Counted from the first letter of the stretch, positions 53,224 to 62,444 are shown. The stretch is DNA of 64,000 bases from Phycisphaeraceae bacterium (GCA_040222855.1 JAVKCD010000018.1:124001-188000); one strand, 5' to 3'. Notes: generated by a model not told the origin, from the letters alone. Numbers and translations: made by a program.

Positions 53224-56200
53224 CTAGGTCAGGTTCAGCGGGCCGATCGACTGGATCTGTGACAGCGACGAGCTCTGCGACTGGAGCTGAGCCAACGCCT
53301 GTTCCATCGCAAAAAACTGTGCCTCGAGTCGGGCTCGCTGACGATCCAGCCCCTCGTTGAGGTCCACGATACGATTGCGATTCGACTCGATCTGGTCACC
53401 GATGAGCGTCGTCCGGAGCTGGATGGTGCCATCAAACGCGTTGGTCAGGTTGGCCAGCAGGTCGTCGATCTCCGCCATCACACCCACCGGCACGACGGTG
53501 GTGGTGTCATCCTCCTCGTTCTCAACGGTTCGCCGCTGAGTGAACAGGTTGATCACCGAGCTTCGGTCCTGCTCCAGTGCGTTGTCGAATCGTTCCTGGT
53601 CAAACGACAAGACCCCGCCCGAGCCAATACGAATCCCCACCTGCGACAGCGCCCGGAAGGAGCCGGTCAACTCGCCGTTCGCTCCGGTGACCGAGTTAAA
53701 CAGACGGCTGCGGATCTGAGATACCGTCGAGTCGCCGAGGAGCAGCCCGCGTTCCTCGGTCTCGGTGTCGAACGCGTCGTACTGATCGATGGTCTCGATC
53801 ACCGAGTTGAAACTCTCAACAAACGACCCAATCGTCGTGCTGATCGCGCTGGTGTCCTCGTTGATGTTGATCGTGACCGGATTGCTGCTGGTGCCCGTCA
53901 GCGAGATGCTCGCGCCCGGGATCAGGCTGTTGAGCGAGTTGGTGCTCGACGTAATCAGCACATCCTTCGAGTCACCCAGAAACACCGCCGCGTCCTGAGC
54001 CTGAGTCAGCGTCTGGGTCTTAAAACCAAGCCCGCCGTCGTCGAATACAAAAGCACCGGCCTCTCCAGCGTTGCGGGCCGTCAGATTGAGCCGGAACCCG
54101 CCCGCCGGATTGCCGTCGTTGATCACCGTCGCGATCGCCGGGCCTCCCGCATCGTTGATCCGCGTGGCCAGGTCCTGAAGCGTCGTCACATCCACAATCA
54201 CCGAACCGTTGATCTCGTTGAGCGCTGGGTCGGTCGATCCAACAAGGCCAAGGTCCTCAGCGAAGGTCGATTCATTGATGGCCTCGATCCGCAGGGCCGC
54301 CCCCCCGCCGGTGTTGTCCGTCGCGATCAGGCCGGTCTCCGCATCATTCACGGCAATCGTCAGGCTGCGGCTGCCGGTCACGGCCTCGACACCCGCCTCG
54401 ATGAACTCGATCACGTCCTGCAGGCTGACCGAGCCGCCGTCGCCATCGAAGCTCGCGTCTACATCGTCGTAGTCCAGCTCGATCTCCGTGCCGTCCTTGA
54501 GCGTGATCTTGATGTCGTTCTGGCCGGTCACACTCCCCAAGCCGTCGCCATCGTTGAGGGTCTCGACATCGGTAGAGAGCGTCAGCGACTGACTCGAAAA
54601 GCTGATCGAGGTCTCGAACGAGCCGTTGAAGTCCGCGCCAGGGTCATCCGCTTCGCCGAGTAAGCCAAGGTTTGCCGCGGTACTCGACCCTCGCTCCTCG
54701 ACGGTGATCGCCTGCACCGCAGCAACCCCCGTGGCCCTGGTGTCCTCAAGAAGGATGCCGTCGCCGTTGTCGTTGATGCGCGCGTTGAGGCTCAGCCCCT
54801 TGGAGTTGATCTCAAGGATCACGTCGGCAAGCGTCTGCTCGTTGCCCTGGGTCAGATCGACGACCGCCGAACTACCAAGACTGTCGGTGACGGTGAACTG
54901 CCCGCGGGTCACGTTGAGCTTGTCGAGCCGGGTCGCCTCGGAGATGTACTTGAGTTGAAGGTTCCCGCCGTTGACCGTCTTGCTGATGTGCGTGCCGTCG
55001 ATGCCCAACTGGCTGGCCAGCTCGCCCGCGGCCAGATCGGTGATCTCAAGACTCCCGGCACCGCCCGAAGCGTCGGTGATCGTCAGGCCGTTGCCCGCCG
55101 AGTTGACCGCCGCCGTGACACCTAGCCCCGAGGTCGCGGTGTTGAACTGATCCACCAGATCGCTGATCGAATCGGCCCCGCTGAGGTCAAAGCTCACGCT
55201 GGAGCCCGCGGCGTTGGTCACCTGGATCGAGTCAGTGAGGTTCAACCCTTGCCCGCCACGGAGATTTTTGACCAGCTTGGAACCCAGCTCGGCGAGGAGG
55301 CGTTCGCCGGTGACCTCGTCCGATGCCACATTGGCCACCAACCCAAGATCGGTCGCGGCCTGGCTCCCCGCGCCGTTGGCGACGACCAGATTGCCCACCC
55401 CGCCGGTGTTATCGACGAGGGTGAGACTGGCTCCATCGCGGACCCCGCCATCGGAGATCTTCGCGGTGACGTTCCCGCCGGTGGCCGCAGAGATCGCATC
55501 GATCACGTCGCCGAGGTTGCCAGCCTCTTCGAGCACGACGTTGTAGTTCGTGCCGTTGCGGTCGGTGATCTTGAGGTCCGAGCCGCCGTTGTCCACGCGC
55601 ACGCCGTTGCCATCGTTGAGGCTGGTGAGTAGCGAATCACGGCCCAGGAAGTTGAGCCGAGCGGAGACAAGGGTGCCGTTGGCGGATGATGCGTTGCTGT
55701 TGTCCACCCCGCCGCTGACGGAGAGTCCGAGGCTCGCTGCGGTCTCGGATTCGATCACCGTCAGCGTCCCGCTGCCCCCGCTGATGTCGGACAGCTTCAG
55801 ACCGTCGTCGGCAATCGAGGCCCGGACGCTCACGCCTGTGTTGGTGTTGATGGCCTTGATGACGTCTTCAAGGCTGACTGCGGAGGACAGGTCAATGTCC
55901 GCTGTCCTGCCGGACTGATCCGTCAGTGTCAGGATCCCGCGGGTGATTCCCTCTCCGCCATTGAGGACGCTGAGTCGTGTGTTGGCGGTCAATCGGGATT
56001 CGTTGCGGTCGAAGCTGATGGTCCCGCCTGCCAACGGGGTCACGTCGGCGTCCTTGAACCCCTTGGAGATCGTCTGCTGCGAGCGCACCAGCCGTGAGAC
56101 CGTGAAGGTGTAGGAGCCGGGCGTCGCACTGACCGTGCTGGTCGCTGTGGCGACGCTTTCGTTACTGGATGAGGCGTTGGTGCTCCTGAAGACCGTCGAG

Positions 56201-56400
56201 CGTGATAGCTCAGAGGCACTGGACTTAAAGGACAGCAGCTTGGCGTTGATGTCCTGAAAAGCGACAGACTGGGCCTGGAGGATGGCGTTGCGCTGCTCGA
56301 CCTGCCGGCGCGGACCGGTCTGGATGCTGATCAACTGATCGATCAGGCTGGCGGTATCGATTCCGCTGATCAGACCGACCCCTGATGTAATCTGTCCCAT
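53224..56400 (-). CDS. fliD: Flagellar cap protein FliD with expanded repeats
   Basis: A 1058-residue capping protein, more than twice the usual ~450. Residues 1-120 are the conserved FliD N-terminus (GLISGIDTASLIDQLISIQTGPRRQVEQRNA). The long middle region holds about five full and one partial repeat of the flagellin hook-IN type (T-x-x-x-x-V/I-D-L-x-x-x-x-S-L-x-D-V-I-x-x-I-N-x-x..G-V-x-A-x-I-x-D-x-G). The C-terminal ~200 residues form the coiled coil and cap foot (AFDGTIQLRTTLIGDQIESNRNRI, DRQRARLEAQFFAMEQAL). ATG at 56400 has GAGG upstream, inside a leader with a GGGAGCG-CGCTCCC hairpin. The gene is oriented as fliD-fliS. Confidence 0.93.
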   Translation of the reverse strand: MGQITSGVGLISGIDTASLIDQLISIQTGPRRQVEQRNAILQAQSVAFQDINAKLLSFKSSASELSRSTVFRSTNASSSNESVATATSTVSATPGSYTFTVSRLVRSQQTISKGFKDADVTPLAGGTISFDRNESRLTANTRLSVLNGGEGITRGILTLTDQSGRTADIDLSSAVSLEDVIKAINTNTGVSVRASIADDGLKLSDISGGSGTLTVIESETAASLGLSVSGGVDNSNASSANGTLVSARLNFLGRDSLLTSLNDGNGVRVDNGGSDLKITDRNGTNYNVVLEEAGNLGDVIDAISAATGGNVTAKISDGGVRDGASLTLVDNTGGVGNLVVANGAGSQAATDLGLVANVASDEVTGERLLAELGSKLVKNLRGGQGLNLTDSIQVTNAAGSSVSFDLSGADSISDLVDQFNTATSGLGVTAAVNSAGNGLTITDASGGAGSLEITDLAAGELASQLGIDGTHISKTVNGGNLQLKYISEATRLDKLNVTRGQFTVTDSLGSSAVVDLTQGNEQTLADVILEINSKGLSLNARINDNGDGILLEDTRATGVAAVQAITVEERGSSTAANLGLLGEADDPGADFNGSFETSISFSSQSLTLSTDVETLNDGDGLGSVTGQNDIKITLKDGTEIELDYDDVDASFDGDGGSVSLQDVIEFIEAGVEAVTGSRSLTIAVNDAETGLIATDNTGGGAALRIEAINESTFAEDLGLVGSTDPALNEINGSVIVDVTTLQDLATRINDAGGPAIATVINDGNPAGGFRLNLTARNAGEAGAFVFDDGGLGFKTQTLTQAQDAAVFLGDSKDVLITSSTNSLNSLIPGASISLTGTSSNPVTININEDTSAISTTIGSFVESFNSVIETIDQYDAFDTETEERGLLLGDSTVSQIRSRLFNSVTGANGELTGSFRALSQVGIRIGSGGVLSFDQERFDNALEQDRSSVINLFTQRRTVENEEDDTTTVVPVGVMAEIDDLLANLTNAFDGTIQLRTTLIGDQIESNRNRIVDLNEGLDRQRARLEAQFFAMEQALAQLQSQSSSLSQIQSIGPLNLT

Positions 56401-56411
56401 AGCACACCTCA

Positions 56412-56434
56412 GCGGGAGCGCATCGCTCCCACCC
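56412..56434 (-). promoter_or_regulatory. Hairpin in the fliD leader
   Basis: The sequence GGGAGCG-CAT-CGCTCCC is a perfect 7-bp stem with a 3-base loop, placed just upstream of the fliD ribosome binding site. It could influence fliD translation or mark the end of a divergent transcript. The role is an inference. Confidence 0.35.
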
Positions 56435-56471
56435 ACTAGATCGGGTCCCTGAACAGGCGAGCTTGAACCCC

Positions 56472-57395
56472 ATGAACCAGCATCCTGCAACTTACAGCGG
56501 CACACTCCCCCTGACCGTCACCGCTTTGGCCCTGTTTTTATGGGTCCTTCTGGGCGTGCTGAGCCCAATGGGCATCGCTCAGACCGAGCGCACAGCCTCA
56601 ATCGGTCACACAGTCTATGTTGAACTTGATTCTGCCCCGTTCCCGCATGCTTCGCGGTCGGCGGGATACACGCGACGCGAGACTTTTTATTCGGCGGAGG
56701 AGCACTATTCGGACTCGACGGTGATGATTTTCACGCCAGAGGGGTATCACCCGGGCGAGACGGTGGATGTGCTGGTGTACTTCCATGGTCACGGCAACCA
56801 TGTCAGGCGATCGGTCGAGGAGTTTGGGCTGCGGGAGCAACTGGTCAACTCGGGGCGTCAACTGGTGCTGGTGTTTCCGCAGGGGCCTTATGACGTGCCG
56901 GACTCCTCAGCGGGGAAGCTGGGGGATGATGGTGGCCTTAAGTCGTTGATGGACGAGGTGTTGCCACACCTAGCCGTGGAAGGGGTGAGTCCTGAGTTGG
57001 GTGAGATCGTGCTGGCGGGACACTCGGGAGCGTATCTGGCCATCGGGCGGTGCCTGGCAGTGGGCGGTGTGGGCGAGCACATCAACGAGGTTCATCTGCT
57101 GGATGCGACGTATGGGCAGTGGGAGGAGATTGTCGATTGGGTGGCGGCGGATCCGGCGCAACACAAGCTGTTTTCTGTGTTTACGAATCATCTGGCGGCG
57201 GCGAACGTTGAGTTGATCACGCGGCTGGAGGCGGCTGGAATCACGACGACGCTGACGGGCGACCGGTTTGAGACGCTGGGGGATGGGCCGTGGCCGCCCC
57301 GGGTCTTTGTGCACGCTGTGCTTAGCGATCATGGGCAGGCGGTTGGCTGGCTGGAGCGGTCGTTGCGGGCGCGGGGCCCGCGGGTGGTGGAGTGA
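56472..57395 (+). CDS. Secreted alpha/beta-hydrolase-like (esterase) protein
   Basis: A 307-residue protein with a hydrophobic N-terminal segment (TVTALALFLWVLLGVLSPMG), best seen as a signal peptide or anchor. VLVYFHGHGNHVRRSVEEFG is the oxyanion-hole strand and LAGHSGAYLAI carries the nucleophile elbow serine (S185). HLLDATYGQ supplies the acid-strand candidate. Near the end VLSDHGQAV has the probable His. This is a typical alpha/beta-hydrolase with a GHSGA elbow; feruloyl-esterase-like or polyhydroxybutyrate-depolymerase relatives exist. The substrate is not known. It is divergent from fliD. Confidence 0.75.
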   Translation: MNQHPATYSGTLPLTVTALALFLWVLLGVLSPMGIAQTERTASIGHTVYVELDSAPFPHASRSAGYTRRETFYSAEEHYSDSTVMIFTPEGYHPGETVDVLVYFHGHGNHVRRSVEEFGLREQLVNSGRQLVLVFPQGPYDVPDSSAGKLGDDGGLKSLMDEVLPHLAVEGVSPELGEIVLAGHSGAYLAIGRCLAVGGVGEHINEVHLLDATYGQWEEIVDWVAADPAQHKLFSVFTNHLAAANVELITRLEAAGITTTLTGDRFETLGDGPWPPRVFVHAVLSDHGQAVGWLERSLRARGPRVVE

Positions 57396-57397
57396 GA

Positions 57398-58243
57398 TCA
57401 GGAGGCGGGTTTTGGGGGTGCGGGGGGTGTGCGGCCGAGTTTTTCGAGGACGGCGCAGAGGTCGGACCAGACTTTCTTTCGGTTCTCAACTGTATATGAA
57501 CGCAGGAGATAGGCGGGGTGGAAGGTGGGCATGACGGGGACGGGTGGGTTGAAGGCGGGGTAGGTGTGCCAGGTGCCGCGGATGCGGGTGATGCCTTCTG
57601 CGGTGGCGAGGATGAGCTTGGCGGCGGGCCCGCCGAGGGTGACGATCGCTTTGGGCTGGATGGTCTCGATCTGCTTTTTGAGGTAGCCCGAGCAGGCTTC
57701 GACCTCGTCGGCCTGAGGGTTTCGGTTGCCGGGTGGTCGGCATTTAACCACGTTGGCTATATAGACTTCTGATCGTTCGAGGCCCATGGCGACGATCTGT
57801 TTGTCGAGGAGTTGGCCAGCGCGGCCGACGAAGGGGCGGCCTTGTTCGTCTTCGTTCTGGCCGGGGCCTTCGCCAATGAACATGATGTCGGCGTCGGGGT
57901 TGCCTTCGCCGAAGACGGTCTGAGTGCGGCCAGCGGCGAGCCCGCAGGCGGTGCAGGTGCTGACCTGGGCGCTCAAAGACTGCAGGATGTCGAGTTTTTG
58001 GGGATGTGTAAGCGTTTGCATCGGGACCGACTCGTCAATCAAACGTGGTGAAACGGTGTTAGATACGTTGCTTTGTGCGCGCGCCGGGGCTGAATGTTGC
58101 TCAGTGTTGGTTTTGGATTTTTCGGTCGAGGGGGTTACGGGTGGGGTGATTGTTTCGTGCGCACGGATGGGGACGGCATCGACGCCGAGGAGCTGGTCGG
58201 TGATGAGTTGCTGACGGAGTCGTCGGTGGTCGCGGGAGTCCAT
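57398..58243 (-). CDS. Uracil-DNA glycosylase, family 4 (iron-sulfur type)
   Basis: A 281-residue enzyme. The catalytic core has [26 protein letters not shown] (motif 1) and [12 protein letters not shown] (motif 2). Four cysteines C97, C100, C168 and C184 are placed as in the 4Fe-4S UDG family (TCTACG ... [12 protein letters not shown] ... EACSGYL). The N-terminal ~80 residues are poorly ordered. The start is set at the ATG at 58243; a longer frame upstream has low support. It removes uracil from DNA and is typical of thermophilic and many GC-rich bacteria. It is convergent with the esterase gene (stops about 3 bases apart). Confidence 0.9.
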   Translation of the reverse strand: MDSRDHRRLRQQLITDQLLGVDAVPIRAHETITPPVTPSTEKSKTNTEQHSAPARAQSNVSNTVSPRLIDESVPMQTLTHPQKLDILQSLSAQVSTCTACGLAAGRTQTVFGEGNPDADIMFIGEGPGQNEDEQGRPFVGRAGQLLDKQIVAMGLERSEVYIANVVKCRPPGNRNPQADEVEACSGYLKKQIETIQPKAIVTLGGPAAKLILATAEGITRIRGTWHTYPAFNPPVPVMPTFHPAYLLRSYTVENRKKVWSDLCAVLEKLGRTPPAPPKPAS

Positions 58244-58325
58244 GGGGTCAGGATACGGGGTCGGGGTTATGGGTGTTTGGGGGGTGGCTGCGCTTGCGGC
58301 GGCTAGGTGGGTGGGTTGTGTTTGA

Positions 58326-58375
58326 GGGGATGGGCCCAGAGGCTTGCGCCTCTGGCTCGTGACACGCTTGGTTTG
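58326..58375 (+). repeat. Intergenic hairpin repeat, subfamily B
   Basis: The sequence reads GGGGATGGGCCC, then stem AGAGGC-TTGC-GCCTCT (58338-58353), then GGCTCGT and GCTTGG. It matches the unit at 9708-9755 with covariation in the outer stem pair. It lies between the divergent uracil-DNA glycosylase and bactofilin genes. Confidence 0.7.
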
Positions 58376-58539
58376 TGTTTTGGGGGTCATACAGATGAAG
58401 AGGGGATGGGTGTTGGTTGGTTTTGTTGCGAAGGTCCGAGAAGTCTGTGTGCGGGTGTGGTGGAGGTCGGGTGTCCGATACGGAGGTTTGCCAGCGGAGC
58501 CGCGCGGCTTCGTACCCCAGCCAGAAGGAGTCTGACCCC

Positions 58540-59064
58540 ATGCCATCCGAAGCCCAGAACAACAACCGCACGGTCCTCGGCGCTGACTGCCATATCGCCG
58601 GTGATCTTTCGATCGACAACGACGCTATTTTGAACGGTCAGTTCGAGGGCGAGCTTCGGGTGACGCGGTCACTTGAGGTTGGTTCTTCGGCTCGTGTACG
58701 CGGGACGATCGTCGCGGGTGCGGTGATCATGTCCGGCGAGGCCGAGGCGGTGATCGTGGCTGAGACGGCGGTGCACCTGCTGTCGGGCTGCCGGATCAAG
58801 GGTCGTATTTATGCCCCGCAGCTTCAGGTCGAGGAGGGCGCGTTGTTCGATGGCGAACTGTGTGTCAGCCCGAACGCGATGGAAGCGGCGGAGGCTCACA
58901 TGAATGGTCGTCGTCAGCAGCAGGCTTCGCGGCCGAGTGGCCAGCGAGAGAGCCACAGCGATGAGAGCGTGCGAACGGTGCCGAGTGCTGTGGCGACGCT
59001 GCTGGAGCGTCGTCGTCAGCAGCAGCAGAGTCAGGCCGAGGCGGACTCTGCTCAGGCGGCCTGA
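58540..59064 (+). CDS. Bactofilin family protein
   Basis: A 174-residue cytoskeletal protein. The central bactofilin domain (NRTVLGADCHIAGDLSIDNDAILNGQFEGELRVTRSLEVGSSARVRGTI) is a right-handed beta-helix with repeating hydrophobic rungs. The C-terminal ~60 residues are polar and Gln/Arg-rich. AAGGAG 9 bases upstream supports the ATG. Bactofilins polymerise spontaneously and organise polar or cell-shape functions. A second bactofilin gene follows on the same strand. Confidence 0.92.
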   Translation: MPSEAQNNNRTVLGADCHIAGDLSIDNDAILNGQFEGELRVTRSLEVGSSARVRGTIVAGAVIMSGEAEAVIVAETAVHLLSGCRIKGRIYAPQLQVEEGALFDGELCVSPNAMEAAEAHMNGRRQQQASRPSGQRESHSDESVRTVPSAVATLLERRRQQQQSQAEADSAQAA

Positions 59065-59097
59065 GCGGATTTTCTTTGATTTGTTGATGGTTGTGAG

Positions 59098-59130
59098 CGC
59101 CCCGGCGGATTCGATGCCGCCGGGGGCTTT
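59098..59130 (+). terminator. Terminator-like hairpin between the bactofilin genes
   Basis: A 9-bp stem (59100-59108 with 59117-59125), an 8-base loop, and a short CTTTCG tract. It lies about 35 bases after the first bactofilin stop. The T-run is short, so termination may be only partial. Confidence 0.5.
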
Positions 59131-59167
59131 CGTGCGGGACGCTGTCTCTGTGGAGCTGCGCTGAGCG

Positions 59168-59716
59168 ATGCCGATCAAGCCTGCCCTGGGTCGTAGGACG
59201 ACGAGACGACCGGAACCGCGCGAGCGGCGCTGGGTGAGTTGTCCGACGTGCGGGCGCGGTTTTGATGTGTCGACGCGGGCGGTTTCGGCGACGTGTCCGA
59301 CATGCACGCGTCATTTTGTTTTTGAGGATGTGATGATCCGTCGTGACACGCGGCGGGATGTTTCGACGATGGGTCATGTGCGGGTGGAGGCGGGGTCGGG
59401 GATGATCGGTGAGGTGGTGTGCGGGACGCTGACGATCGCGGGGAAGTATGACGGGGAGGCGACGGTGTTCGGGGCGGCGCTGATTCTGGAGGGCGGGACG
59501 TGCCGGGGCTCGGTGCGGGCGCGGAGTCTTGAGGTGCCGTTGGGGACGAGTTTCGTGGGTCGGGCGCACATCGGGACGATGCTGGAAGACGATCCGTTGA
59601 CGTTCAGCGACTCCCCTCCCGTGCGGTCGGAGCGTGATTTTTCGGCGTTGACATCGCCGGTGAAGACGGTGGTGGCGACGCGGCTGCGTCGGGCTGGGGT
59701 GATGAAGGCGGGGTGA
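59168..59716 (+). CDS. Bactofilin with N-terminal zinc finger
   Basis: A 182-residue protein whose N-terminus has CPTCGRGF and CPTCTRHF (C25, C28, C43, C46), a zinc-ribbon of the CxxC...CxxC type. The rest, with VRVEAGSGMIGEVVCGTLTIAGKYDGEATVFGAALILEGGTCRGSVRARSLEVPLGTSFVGRA, is a bactofilin beta-helix. The C-terminal ~35 residues are polar. It is the second bactofilin in tandem and could pair with the first, or link it to a metal-dependent partner. The zinc finger fused to bactofilin is unusual. Confidence 0.85.
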   Translation: MPIKPALGRRTTRRPEPRERRWVSCPTCGRGFDVSTRAVSATCPTCTRHFVFEDVMIRRDTRRDVSTMGHVRVEAGSGMIGEVVCGTLTIAGKYDGEATVFGAALILEGGTCRGSVRARSLEVPLGTSFVGRAHIGTMLEDDPLTFSDSPPVRSERDFSALTSPVKTVVATRLRRAGVMKAG

Positions 59717-60057
59717 GGGGAAGGCGTTGCTCGCGGCGATTGATTGTCACAGTTATTTCACAGATTAATTATCAGTGCGCCCCTTTGGGTTGATCCCGTG
59801 AGGCTGGGGGAGAAGTCGCTTATGCGGGGGTGGCCTGTTGAATTAACACTGTAATTAACGCTGATTTTTGTGGTAGATGGCTTCGATGCGGATCACTTGA
59901 GGTGTATGGTGGGGTTATTGCGATTCGTGTTTCACGATCTCGATGGTGTTTCAGTGAACCCGCCCGATTCTGATGCGTGTGTTGAGAGAGGTTTTGCTTC
60001 GGCGGTGATTCTGATGGCCTTGACGATCTGGTTCTCACTTCTAGAGGTACGTGCAGG
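59717..60057 (+). promoter_or_regulatory. AT-rich gene-free stretch upstream of the PL6 gene
   Basis: A 341-base stretch with no supported gene. It is clearly more AT-rich than the flanks. Two copies of AATTAAC (59841-59847 and 59853-59859, 12 bases start-to-start) form a direct repeat about one helical turn apart, a candidate operator for the lyase gene that starts 200 bases downstream. Other short dyads occur (for example CACAGTTATTTCACAG). No promoter was firmly assigned. Confidence 0.35.
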
Positions 60058-62103
60058 ATGAAGACTTACCGGTTGATGGGGCACGAAGTGGCCGCGGTGG
60101 TGCTGAGTGGTTGTTTTTTTGCTGGTTCGTCGTCGGCGACGATTTTCAGTGTGTCGTCCGCAGACGAAATAGAGACGGCGATGGAGTCGGCTCAGCCGGG
60201 TGACACGCTGGTGATGTCGAACGGGGTGTGGACGGATCAGGAGATTGATTTTGCAGGGATTGGGAGTGCTGCGAACCCGATCACACTTCGGGCGCAGACG
60301 CCTGGGGGTGTGGTGCTCAACGGGTTGTCGACGCTGCGGATCTCGGGTGACCATCTGGTGGTGGATGGCCTGCACTTTCTGGGCGGGACGATCGAGAACT
60401 CGGATCATGTGGTGCAGTTTCGCGGGCCGTTGGGGGAGGCGACGAACTCGCGGTTCACCAACTCGGTGATCGAGTCGTACAACCCTGAGGATTTGAACGA
60501 CAAGTATCACTATGTGTCGCTTTATGGTCAGAACAACCGTGTGGACAACAACAGTTTTCTGGATCAGCGGAACATCGGGCCTCAGATTGTGGCGTGGCTG
60601 GATGAGAGCCCGGCGATGAAGCCGGCGTTGCACCGGATTGATTCGAATCACTTTGGCGATCGGCCGCAGGGGTGGGACAACGGCTTTGAGGCGATCCGTC
60701 TGGGAGACAGTGACACGAGTCTGGTGAGTGCGCAGATCGTGGTGGAGAACAATCTGTTTGAGCGTGTTGACGGCGAGATCGAGATCATCTCGAGCAAGTC
60801 GGATGACAATATCTTTCGTTACAACACGTTCCGGGAGTCGAAGGGGACGTTGACGCTCCGGCATGGGAACAGCAACCGTGTTGAGGGCAATTTTTTTCTC
60901 GGTGAGGGTGCTGAGAACTCGGGTGGGATCCGTGTGGTGGGTGAGGATCACGTGATCGTCAACAACTACATCGCGGATGTGGATGATCAGGCGGACGGTG
61001 CGATCTCGTTTGCGGCTGGGATTCCGAACTCGCAACTCAACGGTTATCAGCAGGTGAAGAATGTGCTGATGGCTCACAACACGATCGTGAATGTGAAGGG
61101 TGCGGGGATCACGTTTGACTGGGGAATCGGGTCGAGTGGTCGTTCGCTGCTGCCTGAGGACCTAACGATCGCGGCGAACCTGATCTCGAGCGCGCATGCG
61201 CCGTTGTTTGAGGGGTCGGAGGGCAGCGGTTACGTGTTTGAGAACAACATTGCTCATGGGGCGGCGTTGGGGATTGCTACGCGGCCGGGGATCAGTCAGG
61301 TGGACCCTCAACTGGTGCTGGGGGCTGATGGGTTGTGGCGTCCTTCGGCGGGGAGTCCTGCGGTTGACGGGGCGTCGTCTGGTTATGTGACAGAGGACAT
61401 GGATGGTCAGGCGAGGATCGGGCTGTTTGATGTTGGGGCTGATGAGTTATCGTTTGCTCAGATTGTGCGGAAGCCGTTGACGACGGGTGACGTGGGGGCT
61501 TCGTGGTTTAACTATGTTCCGCCAGAGGATTGGGGTGGCCCGCCGGATTTGCCGCCTGGGGCGTTTATCGTGATTCAGGCTGAGGATTTCACGGCGATCA
61601 GTGATCCAGATCAGGATGGTGACATCTGGATGCTGGCGCAGGTTGATGAGGCGTCGGGTGGCGCGGTGATCAAGGCACCAACGGGGAGTCGTTCGGACTC
61701 GAGCAGTCACGAGACGCTGGCGTTGTATGACTTGGTGTTCGGTGAGGCGGGTGAGTACACGGCTTACTACCTGGCGCGCGGGTTCAGCGGATCATCCGAC
61801 AGTTTCTTTACGCCAGATGATTTTGGGGTTGATCCTGACGTGACCGAGAACGTGTCGAGTAATGGCAGTTTTCGCTGGGAGAATGGCGGCGAGTTCGACA
61901 TTGATCAGGTGCACGTCGGGATGCCGCTTGAGTTCCGATTAGGTCGGCGAGAGGGTCTGACTGAGATCGACGCGATTCTGTTCCACCACAACTCGGGGCT
62001 GACGAGCCTTCAGCTTGATGCGATTCTGGCCAGCACCGTTCCGGAGCCGGCGGGATTCGGTCTTTTGCTGGGGCTAGCGGCGTGCGTGAGAGGGCGTCAC
62101 TGA
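60058..62103 (+). CDS. Polysaccharide lyase family 6 (alginate lyase-like) with PEP-CTERM
   Basis: A 681-residue secreted enzyme. Signal peptide to about residue 27, then the PL6 beta-helix: HLVVDGLHFLGGTIENSDHVVQFRG, EIEIISSKSDDNIFRYNTFRESKGTLTLRHGNSNRVEGNFFLGEG. The catalytic Lys and Arg are K247 and R268. Calcium-binding and helix-rung repeats follow to about residue 460. Residues ~500-650 look like a separate carbohydrate-binding module (GAFIVIQAEDFTAI, GEYTAYYLARGF). A VPEPAG tail with hydrophobic helix and RGR ends the chain (PEP-CTERM). PL6 enzymes cleave alginate or dermatan/chondroitin by beta-elimination; alginate is most likely for a marine planctomycete. Confidence 0.92.
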   Translation: MKTYRLMGHEVAAVVLSGCFFAGSSSATIFSVSSADEIETAMESAQPGDTLVMSNGVWTDQEIDFAGIGSAANPITLRAQTPGGVVLNGLSTLRISGDHLVVDGLHFLGGTIENSDHVVQFRGPLGEATNSRFTNSVIESYNPEDLNDKYHYVSLYGQNNRVDNNSFLDQRNIGPQIVAWLDESPAMKPALHRIDSNHFGDRPQGWDNGFEAIRLGDSDTSLVSAQIVVENNLFERVDGEIEIISSKSDDNIFRYNTFRESKGTLTLRHGNSNRVEGNFFLGEGAENSGGIRVVGEDHVIVNNYIADVDDQADGAISFAAGIPNSQLNGYQQVKNVLMAHNTIVNVKGAGITFDWGIGSSGRSLLPEDLTIAANLISSAHAPLFEGSEGSGYVFENNIAHGAALGIATRPGISQVDPQLVLGADGLWRPSAGSPAVDGASSGYVTEDMDGQARIGLFDVGADELSFAQIVRKPLTTGDVGASWFNYVPPEDWGGPPDLPPGAFIVIQAEDFTAISDPDQDGDIWMLAQVDEASGGAVIKAPTGSRSDSSSHETLALYDLVFGEAGEYTAYYLARGFSGSSDSFFTPDDFGVDPDVTENVSSNGSFRWENGGEFDIDQVHVGMPLEFRLGRREGLTEIDAILFHHNSGLTSLQLDAILASTVPEPAGFGLLLGLAACVRGRH

Positions 62104-62444
62104 TCGCTGAGACGGACCCAGGGTTGGATGCGTTGGATGGTTTTGGGGCCGATTCGGGGGACGTTGTCGAGTTGGGTCAGGGATTGGAAGTCGCCGAAAG
62201 CTTCGCGGTGGTCGGTGATGGCCTGGGCGAGTTTGGGGCCGATGCCGGGGAGGAGCTGGAGAGTGGTGGTGTCGGCGGTGTTGATGTTGATGACCATGCC
62301 GGCGGGGGCGGGGGTGATGTCGTTGACGGGGATTGGGTATTGCCACCAGGCGGCGGTGACGGTGGTGTGGGCGAGGAGCAGGAGTGCGATGACGATGAGT
62401 CGAGCGTGCCACCTGGCGTTGGATGGTGTTGGGGGGGTGTTCAC
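62097..62444 (-). CDS. ComEA-like helix-hairpin-helix DNA-binding protein
   Basis: A 115-residue protein. One N-terminal transmembrane helix (LIVIALLLLAHTTVTAA) anchors it, and the C-terminal MVININTADTTTLQLLPGIGPKLAQAITDHREAFGDFQSLTQLDNVPRIG is the HhH motif of ComEA (INTA, LPGIGP, RE..G.F). It would bind DNA outside the cytoplasmic membrane, as in natural transformation. The start is a GTG overlapping the stop of the upstream gene by 4 bases (GTGA), so it is translationally coupled to the GH10-like gene. A longer frame extends into that gene and is rejected. Confidence 0.82.
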   Translation of the reverse strand: MNTPPTPSNARWHARLIVIALLLLAHTTVTAAWWQYPIPVNDITPAPAGMVININTADTTTLQLLPGIGPKLAQAITDHREAFGDFQSLTQLDNVPRIGPKTIQRIQPWVRLSDQ

